A DNA stretch of 12,945 nucleotides, from NCBI GenBank assembly GCA_002793355.1, contig PFQB01000123.1:1-12945 (forward strand), read 5' to 3'. This DNA comes from Candidatus Dojkabacteria bacterium CG_4_10_14_0_2_um_filter_Dojkabacteria_WS6_41_15 (GTDB lineage Bacteria > Patescibacteriota > Dojkabacteria > GCA-002793355). The notes beneath the pieces are model-generated. The model saw only the letters and a list, made by a program, of their open reading frames with translations. It had not been told where the DNA came from and did no database searches. Made by a program: the position numbers and the translations under genes. This document shows, piece by piece, positions 5,657 through 12,273 of this stretch (position 1 is its first letter; every line of letters starts with the position of its first letter).

Positions 5657-7081
5657 ATGAAAATAAAATTTAGCGGTGCAACTGGTGGAATTGTTACAGG
5701 TTCTTCTTATTTGCTCGAAACAGGTAAAACTACGGTATTAGTTGATTGTGGGATGTACCAAGGAGAAGAAAGCGTCGAACGCCTTAATTTTGAACCTTTT
5801 CCCTTTGATCCGGCTCACGTTGATTATATTCTGTTGACTCATGCCCATCTTGACCATGTGGGTTTACTTCCGAAACTCGTAAACAACGGATTTGCTGGAA
5901 AAATCATTAGTACTGATGCAACCAAGAGTATAGCCGAAATAATTATGATGGATGCTGCAAAGCTTCAAGAGGAAGACGCATATTATAAAAACGAAAAATC
6001 TCGTGAAAAAAGTAATACTGGTGGTGGCGAAGAAGGTGGGTATTCTCGCCACGAGCCTTTGTATACTCGCGATGATATCGCTGCAGTCATGGAGCTTTTT
6101 GAAACATATCCGATAGGAGAACAAGTAAAATTGACCCCAGATTTAGCTTTCCGTATGCGTGAAGCTGGTCACATTTTGGGGGCAGTCGCCTTTGAAGTCT
6201 GGTATATGAATACACAGGGTAGAGAGCGAAAACTGGTTATGTCCGGAGATCTTGGCCAAACAGGTGCACGTATTATCAAGGATCCCGATTTCATTCGTGA
6301 AGCCGATTATGTCATTATCGAAAGTACCTATGGTGGGCGAAATCACCGAGACAAGAACTCAACGTTGTTAGAATTGCTTGCAATTTTGCAAGATGCTGCA
6401 CTAAAGAAATCGCGAGTGATAATTCCAACCTTTGCTGTGGAGCGAACGCAGGAACTTTTGTACGAGATTAACCTCTTTGTCGAGCGTAAGCTGTTAAAGG
6501 GACTGAAATTTTATGTTGATAGTCCGTTAGCAATCAAGGCGACTGAAATTTTCCGAGCGTACAAGAAATATTACGACGAAGACGCTATGGCACTCGTAAA
6601 CTCGGGTGATGATCCATTTGCCTTCCGTGGATTAGAATACACAGAAAACGCGAATGATTCTCGAAGAATTGCAGGTGAACGCGGTGCGGTGATTATGGCA
6701 GGAAGTGGAATGTGTACTGGAGGCCGGGTTTTACATCATTTAATGAACACATTACCCCATAAAGATGCGCACATAGTTTTTGTTGGCTTCCAAGTTCCTG
6801 GAACTTTAGGGCGCCGTATCATAGATGGAGCAAGAACAGTTCGAATTCATGGTGTAGATGTCGAGGTAAATGCCCAAATTCACACGTTAAACGGGTTTTC
6901 TGCGCATGCTGATCAACATGATTTATTGTACTGGTTGCGAAGTTTTGGACATTCGCCCAAAGAAGTTTTCATTACACACGGGGATCAAATGAATAGAACC
7001 GTATTTGCACAGTTGGTTCGCGATGAATTGCAACTGAATGCAGTGATACCGGAGCCAGGGCAAGAATTTGAATTGGAGTAA
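5657..7081 (+). CDS. MBL-fold/beta-CASP RNA metallohydrolase (CPSF-like, TTHA0252-type)
   Basis: Proteins of this group are zinc-dependent ribonucleases of the metallo-beta-lactamase superfamily related to the CPSF73 cleavage factor. The 474-residue protein carries the MBL zinc motif THAHLDH (61-67), GHILGA (171-176, metal-ligand His172) and SGDLG (196-200, metal-ligand Asp198). ESTYGG (222-227) opens the beta-CASP domain. FYVDSPLA and GSGMCTGGR (349-357) lie in that domain, and the C-terminal RNA-metabolising motif includes GFSAHADQ (413-420) and THGD (440-443). All expected metal ligands appear present. A low-complexity Lys/Ser/Gly/Glu stretch (about 110-130) interrupts the first MBL lobe and may be a surface loop. 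There is no KH domain and no signal peptide, so a cytoplasmic RNA-processing or decay role is likely. Endo- versus exonuclease activity cannot be decided. ATG 5657 is the obvious start. Confidence 0.9.
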   Translation: MKIKFSGATGGIVTGSSYLLETGKTTVLVDCGMYQGEESVERLNFEPFPFDPAHVDYILLTHAHLDHVGLLPKLVNNGFAGKIISTDATKSIAEIIMMDAAKLQEEDAYYKNEKSREKSNTGGGEEGGYSRHEPLYTRDDIAAVMELFETYPIGEQVKLTPDLAFRMREAGHILGAVAFEVWYMNTQGRERKLVMSGDLGQTGARIIKDPDFIREADYVIIESTYGGRNHRDKNSTLLELLAILQDAALKKSRVIIPTFAVERTQELLYEINLFVERKLLKGLKFYVDSPLAIKATEIFRAYKKYYDEDAMALVNSGDDPFAFRGLEYTENANDSRRIAGERGAVIMAGSGMCTGGRVLHHLMNTLPHKDAHIVFVGFQVPGTLGRRIIDGARTVRIHGVDVEVNAQIHTLNGFSAHADQHDLLYWLRSFGHSPKEVFITHGDQMNRTVFAQLVRDELQLNAVIPEPGQEFELE

Positions 7082-7086
7082 CGATT

Positions 7087-7175
7087 GAAGATTAACGCAT
7101 TAGAGTAGCAAAGCACTAAAGCACGGGGGAATCTATAGTGGGCAATTTACTAATTATTCAGGTTGCTAATTCACT
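7087..7175 (+). repeat. Octamer arrays between the beta-CASP and M23 genes
   Basis: After the stop codon come GAAGATT (7087) and octamers AACGCATT (7094), AGAGTAGC (7102), AAAGCACT (7110) and AAAGCACG (7118). GCATTAGAG recurs at 7097-7105. A second octamer block of another type is AATTTACT (7144), AATTATTC (7152), AGGTTGCT (7160) and AATTCACT (7168), and it ends 13 bases before the M23 -10 box. The spacer thus repeats the order AAAG-type units, then AATTCAYC-type units, then promoter. Confidence 0.65.
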
Positions 7176-7185
7176 GGTCCAAAAA

Positions 7186-7240
7186 TGGTATAATACATAC
7201 CGCCCATTTCTAGAAGCGTCGTTAAAAGGGCATAAATTTG
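7186..7240 (+). promoter_or_regulatory. M23 gene extended -10 promoter and Shine-Dalgarno site
   Basis: TGG followed by a perfect TATAAT (7189-7194) makes an extended -10, with transcription predicted near 7201. The ~37-nt leader contains AAAAGGG (7224-7230), seven bases before a TTG start codon at 7238. This is the one gene in the window with a leader and a recognisable ribosome binding site, and the site decides the TTG start, because no ATG occurs in frame nearby. Confidence 0.65.
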
Positions 7241-8545
7241 ACTGGATACACCTTGAGTGAAGAACAATTAGTAGGGTCGGATGTCAACGCACTCCTGCAT
7301 GCAAAGAAACAAAGCAAATTTTTTTCAAGAACCCAAACTGTTGACAGTTATGGTGTAGGTTTATTTATTACTCAATTTCTTGGTTGGATTGTCAGTAAAA
7401 TTCTTGCAATAGTATCATTTTTCTTGTCTATGCTTGTTGGCATAGAAAAAGTATTGATTAATTTGCGAGTAGACACCTTACAATTGTTTTATTGGGGAAG
7501 AGGTAATGTATTTGCACTCTTTTTGCAGGCGATTTCGGTGTTTGTATTATTAGCTATGGGCTTTTCGTTTATAGTTGGACAAGGTATTCAGAACCGCATT
7601 GTCGGAAAATATGACATTGCGTCTCCGGCCTTAGTATATGCTTCCTCCGCTGATACGGTTATCGAAGCAGGCTCTTTGATTACTAGTATGCCTAAAGAGT
7701 TGAAACGCAGTGACACCATTGAATATGTGGTAACTTACGATGATACGTTGGGGGGAAAGGTGCTCGATAATATCGCTAAAGACTTCGAAATTACCGCTGA
7801 CAGTATTCGGTGGGCAAATAATTTTTCTAAAACAGTCCAGCCAAAACCCGGAACTAAAATAAAGATTCCGCCGTTGGCAGGGAGTTTGTACACGGTATTA
7901 GCAGGAGACACATTGGATTCATTATCATCTCGCTTCAAGATTGACAAGCAAACATTAGCCGAGACAAACTTTTTATTACCTCCTTATGCTCTGAAGGCTG
8001 GGCAGGCAATATTCTTAGTCAACACTGCTCCTGTGGTCACGGTTAAAAAGAGCACTACAACAAAACGTTCGTCACTATTAATTTATGGAAGTAGAGGTGG
8101 AACTTTTACCCCTCCAAGTGGAGCCAAGTTTCTTGGTTGGCCGGTGCCTTCCAGTGGTAGCGTTTCTAGGTGTTTTCTTAGTTACCACGATGGTATTGAT
8201 ATCTACGCAGCAAGAGGAGGGAATCCTCCTATTGTTGCAGCAGCAGCCGGAAGAGTGATTAGTGCTGGATATAAATGTGATGGTTTTCGTTGTGGCTTTG
8301 CATGGCGCGTAGAAATTGACCACGGAAATGGATTTACTACACTTTATGGTCACTTGAATGGTGGTTCTGGTAAGGGAATAGCGAAGGGATTGGGAATTGG
8401 AGACACGGTGGTAAAAGGGCAAGAAATTGGGTATATGGGAAGTTCAGGATGGGCATACGGTACGCACTTGCATTTTCGTTTGGCTTATCAGGGCACGGTA
8501 ATTAATCCTGCTCCGTATATGATTGACTCGAAAGGATGCAGGTAG
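7238..8545 (+). CDS. Membrane-anchored LysM and M23-family metallopeptidase
   Basis: The protein (435 residues) is a probable cell-wall hydrolase that cuts peptide cross-links in peptidoglycan. It has a cytoplasmic N-terminal ~35 residues, then two hydrophobic segments (about 40-68 and 90-114). Two LysM-like modules bind glycan: YVVTYDDTLGGKVLDNIA onward (163-211) and YTVLAGDTLDSLSSRF onward (218-261). A Lys/Thr/Ser/Gly linker leads to a C-terminal M23 domain (about 300-430). Zinc ligands H317 and D321 (HDGID) and H412, and catalytic His at 372 (YGHL) and 410 (HLHF), are all present, so it should be active. Cysteines at 312, 347, 352 and 434 in the outer domain could form disulfides. The start is TTG, supported by the ribosome binding site. 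It converges with a FemAB gene, also a peptidoglycan function. Confidence 0.9.
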   Translation: MTGYTLSEEQLVGSDVNALLHAKKQSKFFSRTQTVDSYGVGLFITQFLGWIVSKILAIVSFFLSMLVGIEKVLINLRVDTLQLFYWGRGNVFALFLQAISVFVLLAMGFSFIVGQGIQNRIVGKYDIASPALVYASSADTVIEAGSLITSMPKELKRSDTIEYVVTYDDTLGGKVLDNIAKDFEITADSIRWANNFSKTVQPKPGTKIKIPPLAGSLYTVLAGDTLDSLSSRFKIDKQTLAETNFLLPPYALKAGQAIFLVNTAPVVTVKKSTTTKRSSLLIYGSRGGTFTPPSGAKFLGWPVPSSGSVSRCFLSYHDGIDIYAARGGNPPIVAAAAGRVISAGYKCDGFRCGFAWRVEIDHGNGFTTLYGHLNGGSGKGIAKGLGIGDTVVKGQEIGYMGSSGWAYGTHLHFRLAYQGTVINPAPYMIDSKGCR

Positions 8546-8550
8546 TAGTT

Positions 8551-8674
8551 GAAGGTTAAAGGTTAAAGGTTAAAGGTTAAAGGTTAAAGGTTAAAGCGTA
8601 AAGGATAAAGGTTAAAGATTAAAGCGTAAAGGATAAAGGATTAAAGCATTAGAGCAGAAAAGCGCTAAACCTCT
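8551..8674 (+). repeat. Long AAAGGTT heptamer array turning into octamers
   Basis: Thirteen or so in-phase units follow the M23 stop codon. GAAGGTT (8551) is followed by five exact AAAGGTT (8558-8592), then AAAGCGT (8593), AAAGGAT (8600), AAAGGTT (8607), AAAGATT (8614), AAAGCGT (8621) and AAAGGAT (8628). From 8635 the unit becomes eight bases: AAAGGATT, AAAGCATT (8643), AGAGCAGA (8651), AAAGCGCT (8659) and AAACCTCT (8667). GCATTAGAG is present again at 8646-8654. The array lies in a convergent spacer where I see no hairpin terminator. Confidence 0.9.
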
Positions 8675-8694
8675 TGAACATACCATTTGTCGTT

Positions 8695-8742
8695 AATTCA
8701 TCATTTAACTAATTCATCAATTCACCAATTCGTCAATTCACT
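8695..8742 (+). repeat. AATTCATC octamer array at the 3' end of the FemAB gene
   Basis: Six in-phase octamers run AATTCATC (8695), ATTTAACT (8703), AATTCATC (8711), AATTCACC (8719), AATTCGTC (8727) and AATTCACT (8735), and they stop four bases from the FemAB stop codon. Shorter versions of the same array are found in front of the M23 and R15P isomerase-like genes. Confidence 0.85.
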
Positions 8743-8745
8743 AAT

Positions 8746-9804
8746 CTAGCTCTTGAGGACTTGTTTGAGTAGGTAGTAGGGGTATCCCCACAGTTTTCTC
8801 GTTTTTTCCATCATCCAGATAAACCAGTAGGTTGAGGTGAGGGGATAGTCGTAAGCGCCGACATATTCAACAATTGCGCCACCAAAGCCTTTTTTGAATT
8901 CGGTTAGGCCCGCCCATGGATCGTCTGGATCATTTTCACGTTTTGCGATGCCGAACAAGTTCATAAACTTTAGCCCACGTGCTTTTGCTCGCTTCATTAT
9001 TTCCCAGACTTGAACCCTGGAAGCATGTTTCGCCAAAGGATCTGTAGAATAAGCACGACCGGTGTGTAGATAGTAGGCAGTTGACTCGTCGTAGGCAACC
9101 AAGGAAGCGGTTTGTGGTATTCCACCAACTGAAGCAATGCAGATTTCGTAGTTGTTTTCTTGCTTAAGCGCTGCAAGCTGCGAGTAGTAATATCGTTTTG
9201 AATAAGATACAAAATGGCGCAAGTTGACGGTGTTTTGATACATTTTCCAGAAGGTATTGAAATCTTCGTCGGAAGTTGAGAATATTACCGTTACGCCGTC
9301 TTTAATGCCTCTTTTTACGCCATTTCGCTGGGAAGGGCTCATTCCTAAGAGAATATTTTCTTCGGATGGTGTTAGGTCAACTAAAATGGTCTTTTCTGGC
9401 TGGACATAGGTGGGTGCTTTTTTAAGGCCAGTCAGCAACAATTCATCATGAGAAGTTTCGGAAATTTCAAGCAAGGGATCAAACCGCACAAAATGAACTG
9501 AGCAAGGTACTGCAAGCTGCTCCATATGGGGCAAAAGTGTTTCAATTATGATTGGGATGGACAAATCAGGACGTTTCGAGATTACGAAAGGTCCGTTCGA
9601 AATATACAAGTGGGAGCGCAACCGTGATTTCACCAAGATAATTGAGGCACCCCCCACAAAAGTTTCGCCGTCAAAAACGCCAAGGCGCCAAAGGTTGTGC
9701 CCAATTTTCTGTTGAAACTCCCCCCAGCTCCAGGATTGTAAGAGAACGTTTCCAGCCAGAGAATTCCATGTTCCTTTATTAGTTACTTCCGATACGGTAT
9801 ACAT
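8746..9804 (-). CDS. FemAB-family peptidoglycan bridge aminoacyltransferase
   Basis: FemAB/FemX proteins use aminoacyl-tRNA to add amino acids to the peptide side chain of lipid II, making the interpeptide bridge. The 352-residue protein shows the family's opening QSWSWGEFQ (23-31) and the closing NLFGIA (282-287) and PWAGLTEFKKGFGG (296-309). Between them lies the double GNAT-like fold, with SPSQRNGVKRG in the first half and a Tyr-rich acceptor region near YYLHTGRAYS in the second. No signal peptide or membrane segment is seen, so it should act on the inner face of the membrane. ATG at 9804 is chosen because a -10 box lies seven bases upstream. The gene faces the M23 peptidase gene tail to tail. 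Which amino acid it transfers, or whether it acts on another acceptor, cannot be read from the sequence. Confidence 0.88.
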   Translation of the reverse strand: MYTVSEVTNKGTWNSLAGNVLLQSWSWGEFQQKIGHNLWRLGVFDGETFVGGASIILVKSRLRSHLYISNGPFVISKRPDLSIPIIIETLLPHMEQLAVPCSVHFVRFDPLLEISETSHDELLLTGLKKAPTYVQPEKTILVDLTPSEENILLGMSPSQRNGVKRGIKDGVTVIFSTSDEDFNTFWKMYQNTVNLRHFVSYSKRYYYSQLAALKQENNYEICIASVGGIPQTASLVAYDESTAYYLHTGRAYSTDPLAKHASRVQVWEIMKRAKARGLKFMNLFGIAKRENDPDDPWAGLTEFKKGFGGAIVEYVGAYDYPLTSTYWFIWMMEKTRKLWGYPYYLLKQVLKS

Positions 9805-9811
9805 TTATCGG

Positions 9812-9820
9812 ATTTTAGCA
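9812..9820 (-). promoter_or_regulatory. FemAB gene extended -10 promoter, leaderless start
   Basis: On the minus strand TGC is followed by TAAAAT (9817 down to 9812), seven bases before the ATG at 9804. Transcription should begin about 9805, so the mRNA is predicted to be leaderless. There is no Shine-Dalgarno sequence on this strand. Confidence 0.6.
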
Positions 9821-9856
9821 TTTTAAGAAGGAGGGCGCTACTTGTATATAGTAAAA

Positions 9857-9936
9857 TTAACTTCTAACTCGTAACTATTAATATCAACTGGAACATTTTG
9901 TTTTAATACTTTGATTCGTCAATTCACCTATCCACT
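9857..9936 (+). repeat. TAACT heptamers followed by AATTCACC octamers in a divergent spacer
   Basis: Seven-base units TTAACTT (9857), CTAACTC (9864), GTAACTA (9871), TTAATAT (9878) and CAACTGG (9885) are in phase. After a gap come octamers GATTCGTC (9913), AATTCACC (9921) and TATCCACT (9929), which end 11 bases before the TATAAT of the next gene. The octamers match those at 8695-8742. Confidence 0.62.
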
Positions 9937-9944
9937 ATTGAGGG

Positions 9945-9953
9945 TGCTATAAT
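9945..9953 (+). promoter_or_regulatory. Extended -10 promoter of the R15P isomerase-like gene
   Basis: TGC followed by a perfect TATAAT (9948-9953). Transcription is expected near 9960, two bases before the TTG at 9962 and 26 bases before the in-frame ATG at 9986. No consensus -35 is seen; the octamer array occupies that position. Confidence 0.68.
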
Positions 9954-9961
9954 GACTTTAC

Positions 9962-10930
9962 TTGTATAAATTATTCGAACTGCCCATGTCCGAAAGTGTT
10001 CCAGCTATCATTCAAAAAACGATTGACGATATAATAGCGGTCAAAATTCAAGGTGCCACCAATGTTGCGCTTGCCACGTTTATTACTGTTGGTGAATGGG
10101 CAAAAGCAACGGATATTACCGATATGGAGCAATTCCGTAATCAGCTAGGGCAGTATATGTCGATGTTGGCAAATGCTCGGCCAAACGAACCTCTTGCAAA
10201 AAACGGGGTGCGCTTTGTCGATAACCAATTAGTGTTGCAATATGCCGGGCTGAAAGATGTAAAAAGTGCAGCCAAAGCGGTTATGGAATTGTCGAATCAG
10301 TATGTAAAGTTACTGGAAGATTCCAAGAAAGAAATCGTGAAGCATGGGGTCGAATTATGCCAGCATGCAGATGTGGTGTTTACTCATTGTCACTCTAGCA
10401 CAGCTGAAGCAATCATCATTGGCATTAATGACGATCACAAAATTAAGTTGATAAACACTGAGACCAGACCGTTGTACCAAGGAAGAATTACCTCGAGGAA
10501 TTTGATTAAAGCTGGTGTTGAAACCATAATGATTGTGGATTCTGCTGCAGCGTATTTTATTGCCGATGACAGTTTTCTGCCTGTAAACGTAGTGTTTCTT
10601 GGTGCGGATCAGATTTCTGTAACCGGCGACGCGCTGAATAAAATTGGCAGCTTCAGCATGGGACTTTCTGCGTATTTTGCCAGTAAGCCGTTGTATGTGG
10701 TGACGCCAAGTTTAAAGCTGGATCTGTCGACCATTTACAACCCAATTAAAATCGAACTTCGCAAAGATGCAGAAGTCTGGCCAGAAGCACCAAAGGAATT
10801 GGATATAATCAATCCAGCATTTGATATTGTTCCGCATCAGTTTATCACGGGTTTTATAACCGAATTTGGGTTGGTGAAACCAGAAGAGTTGGAAGACAAG
10901 GTGAGAAGGAAGTATGAGTGGGTGAGCTAG
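9962..10930 (+). CDS. Ribose-1,5-bisphosphate isomerase-like protein (eIF-2B alpha/beta/delta family)
   Basis: The likely role is converting ribose-1,5-bisphosphate, the AMP phosphorylase product, to ribulose-1,5-bisphosphate for RuBisCO. The 322-residue protein has a helical N-terminal half with KIQGATNVA (28-36). Its Rossmann-like half has the family's hallmarks: THCHSS (141-146) with C143 at the position of the catalytic Cys of the archaeal isomerase, ETRP and QGR (167-175), and LGADQI (213-218) with D216 at the catalytic Asp position, followed by NKIG. Methylthioribose-1-phosphate isomerase and true eIF-2B subunits share this fold. The AMP phosphorylase gene in the same window favours the R15P assignment. 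The start is uncertain: TTG 9962 would give a leaderless mRNA, while ATG 9986 gives a protein beginning MSESVPAI, eight residues shorter, with no ribosome binding site. The C-terminal ~60 residues are less conserved. Confidence 0.82.
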   Translation: MYKLFELPMSESVPAIIQKTIDDIIAVKIQGATNVALATFITVGEWAKATDITDMEQFRNQLGQYMSMLANARPNEPLAKNGVRFVDNQLVLQYAGLKDVKSAAKAVMELSNQYVKLLEDSKKEIVKHGVELCQHADVVFTHCHSSTAEAIIIGINDDHKIKLINTETRPLYQGRITSRNLIKAGVETIMIVDSAAAYFIADDSFLPVNVVFLGADQISVTGDALNKIGSFSMGLSAYFASKPLYVVTPSLKLDLSTIYNPIKIELRKDAEVWPEAPKELDIINPAFDIVPHQFITGFITEFGLVKPEELEDKVRRKYEWVS

Positions 10931-10933
10931 GGA

Positions 10934-11016
10934 ACAAAAGCACAAAAGCACAAAAGCAACAAAGGACAAAGGATAAAGGATAAAGGATAAAGGATAAAGG
11001 ATAAAGGATAAAGCAG
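10934..11016 (+). repeat. ACAAAAGC octamers and AAAGGAT heptamers in a convergent spacer
   Basis: Three exact ACAAAAGC octamers (10934-10957) are followed by AAAGGAC (10961), six exact tandem AAAGGAT heptamers (10968-11009) and AAAGCAG (11010). The array fills almost the whole 90-base gap between two convergent genes and stops four bases from the MFS stop codon. I see no hairpin terminator in the gap. Confidence 0.92.
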
Positions 11017-11020
11017 CTCC

Positions 11021-12157
11021 CTATAATGTTTTTGGTTCTTCGTTTCGCCGGTATTGAAGCAAAAACCACAGTACAACAACACAAAGAAATATGCCAATTA
11101 GTAGAAATACAAAGAATATATCTTTTTTAGCGAGCAATAGCCCAAAAGAAAACGCGTAAATTGAACCAAGTAACCGTTGAAGCAAACTTTTGAAAGAGAG
11201 TACGCTGGCGGTGTTTGCGCTTGGAGTTTCCTCTACTGTGGTTAATTCTAGGAAAGTATCGTTAATTCCTCGCATAATAAATATGATGGCAAGCAACAAC
11301 AAAGTAATTGGGATAAATCTCGAAAAACCGATGGTGACAATTGCAAGTGGAATAAGAAATAATGATAGTGCGTTTCTCTTGGAGTGTCTTGATTTATAAA
11401 GGGAAATTCCCAATATTTGTAAAATGACTAAAGCAGAAAATATTACCCCATGGTAAGGTACCCCAATATGCAAGGAGAGAAAGAGACTGTTAAACAGGTA
11501 TTTAATGCTCATTTCAAAGCCAACAAGAAGGCCGGATACAGTGGTGACCAGAAATAACACTCTGTTTTTCATAACAATTTGAATTCCTTCTTGTGCTTTT
11601 TTAAAAATATTCCCCGAATACTTTACTGTACGTTCAAGGTCATGCACATTTCGAAGCAGCAGGAAACAGAGCACTCCAGCTCCACCAGTAAGCAGCAGAG
11701 GTAGTGTTGGGTAACTAGGAAATATAAATGCCCCGATTGCCGAGGACACCAATATTGATATATGTAGCCAGATTTTCGAGTCTTTGACATCGCGCTTCAT
11801 GTTACTAGAATATTGCGACATGAGTGCAAGATCACTGCCCGATGTTAAGGATATACCAAGAGCGGACACGAATTGAGCTAGATATAGGAGGTAAAGGGGA
11901 AGTGGAAAACAAAGCGCAACAATGCCGAGTGAATTTATCAAGTATCCTACTTTTAACGAAAGCGATTGGGAGTAGTAATCACTAATTACTCCTGTAGGAA
12001 ATTCAAGAAAGGCAACCGCAAATCCATAAAAAGCAATTATTGAATAGGTCTGAATTTCTGATAATCCACGATGATTAAAGTAGAGGACGATAACGGGGAC
12101 CCAAAAGATAACTCCTGAGAGCGCGCGAGCAAGTTTGATTCTAAGGATTGGAGACAT
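11021..12157 (-). CDS. Major facilitator superfamily-like transporter
   Basis: The 378-residue protein is strongly hydrophobic, with about 10-12 predicted membrane helices. A motif-A-like loop, GVISDYYSQS (56-65), lies between the second and third helices after LEFPT, as is usual for MFS exporters. A basic/acidic cytoplasmic loop (about 170-197, between the two halves) separates two six-helix-like bundles. The second half has the MRGINDTFLE stretch (295-304) often seen in small bacterial MFS members. The C-terminus ends in a charged tail. The substrate cannot be inferred; drug or metabolite efflux is the family's common role. ATG 12157 is the first credible start. The -10 upstream is weak (TACAGA around 12170-12165), so the gene may be co-transcribed with the antiporter-like gene 93 bases upstream on the same strand. 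Its 3' end abuts a heptamer array. Confidence 0.78.
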   Translation of the reverse strand: MSPILRIKLARALSGVIFWVPVIVLYFNHRGLSEIQTYSIIAFYGFAVAFLEFPTGVISDYYSQSLSLKVGYLINSLGIVALCFPLPLYLLYLAQFVSALGISLTSGSDLALMSQYSSNMKRDVKDSKIWLHISILVSSAIGAFIFPSYPTLPLLLTGGAGVLCFLLLRNVHDLERTVKYSGNIFKKAQEGIQIVMKNRVLFLVTTVSGLLVGFEMSIKYLFNSLFLSLHIGVPYHGVIFSALVILQILGISLYKSRHSKRNALSLFLIPLAIVTIGFSRFIPITLLLLAIIFIMRGINDTFLELTTVEETPSANTASVLSFKSLLQRLLGSIYAFSFGLLLAKKDIFFVFLLIGIFLCVVVLWFLLQYRRNEEPKTL

Positions 12158-12224
12158 AATAGCGTCTGTATTGCTCGAAATATATTTAGTTCCGTATTGT
12201 ATCTATTTCCTCAAGTGATGTGAA

Positions 12225-12273
12225 TACTACTAACTAATAGCTACTAGTTGTCAGTTAGTAGTTAGCAATATTG
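12225..12273. repeat. TAACT/AGTTAGT heptamer array overlapping the end of the antiporter gene
   Basis: In-phase heptamers AACTAAT (12232), AGCTACT (12239), AGTTGTC (12246), AGTTAGT (12253), AGTTAGC (12260) and AATATTG (12267) span the stop codon of the minus-strand gene. The last residues of that protein (LLTTN) are thus encoded by repeat sequence. The unit resembles the TAACT heptamers at 9857-9884. Confidence 0.65.

Noticed and set aside
8551..8742. CRISPR array
   Set aside because: Units are 7-8 bases with no spacers of unique sequence and no cas genes nearby.
11021..11030. TATAAT at 11023-11028 as a plus-strand promoter
   Set aside because: It lies over the stop codon of the minus-strand MFS gene and no plus-strand gene follows.
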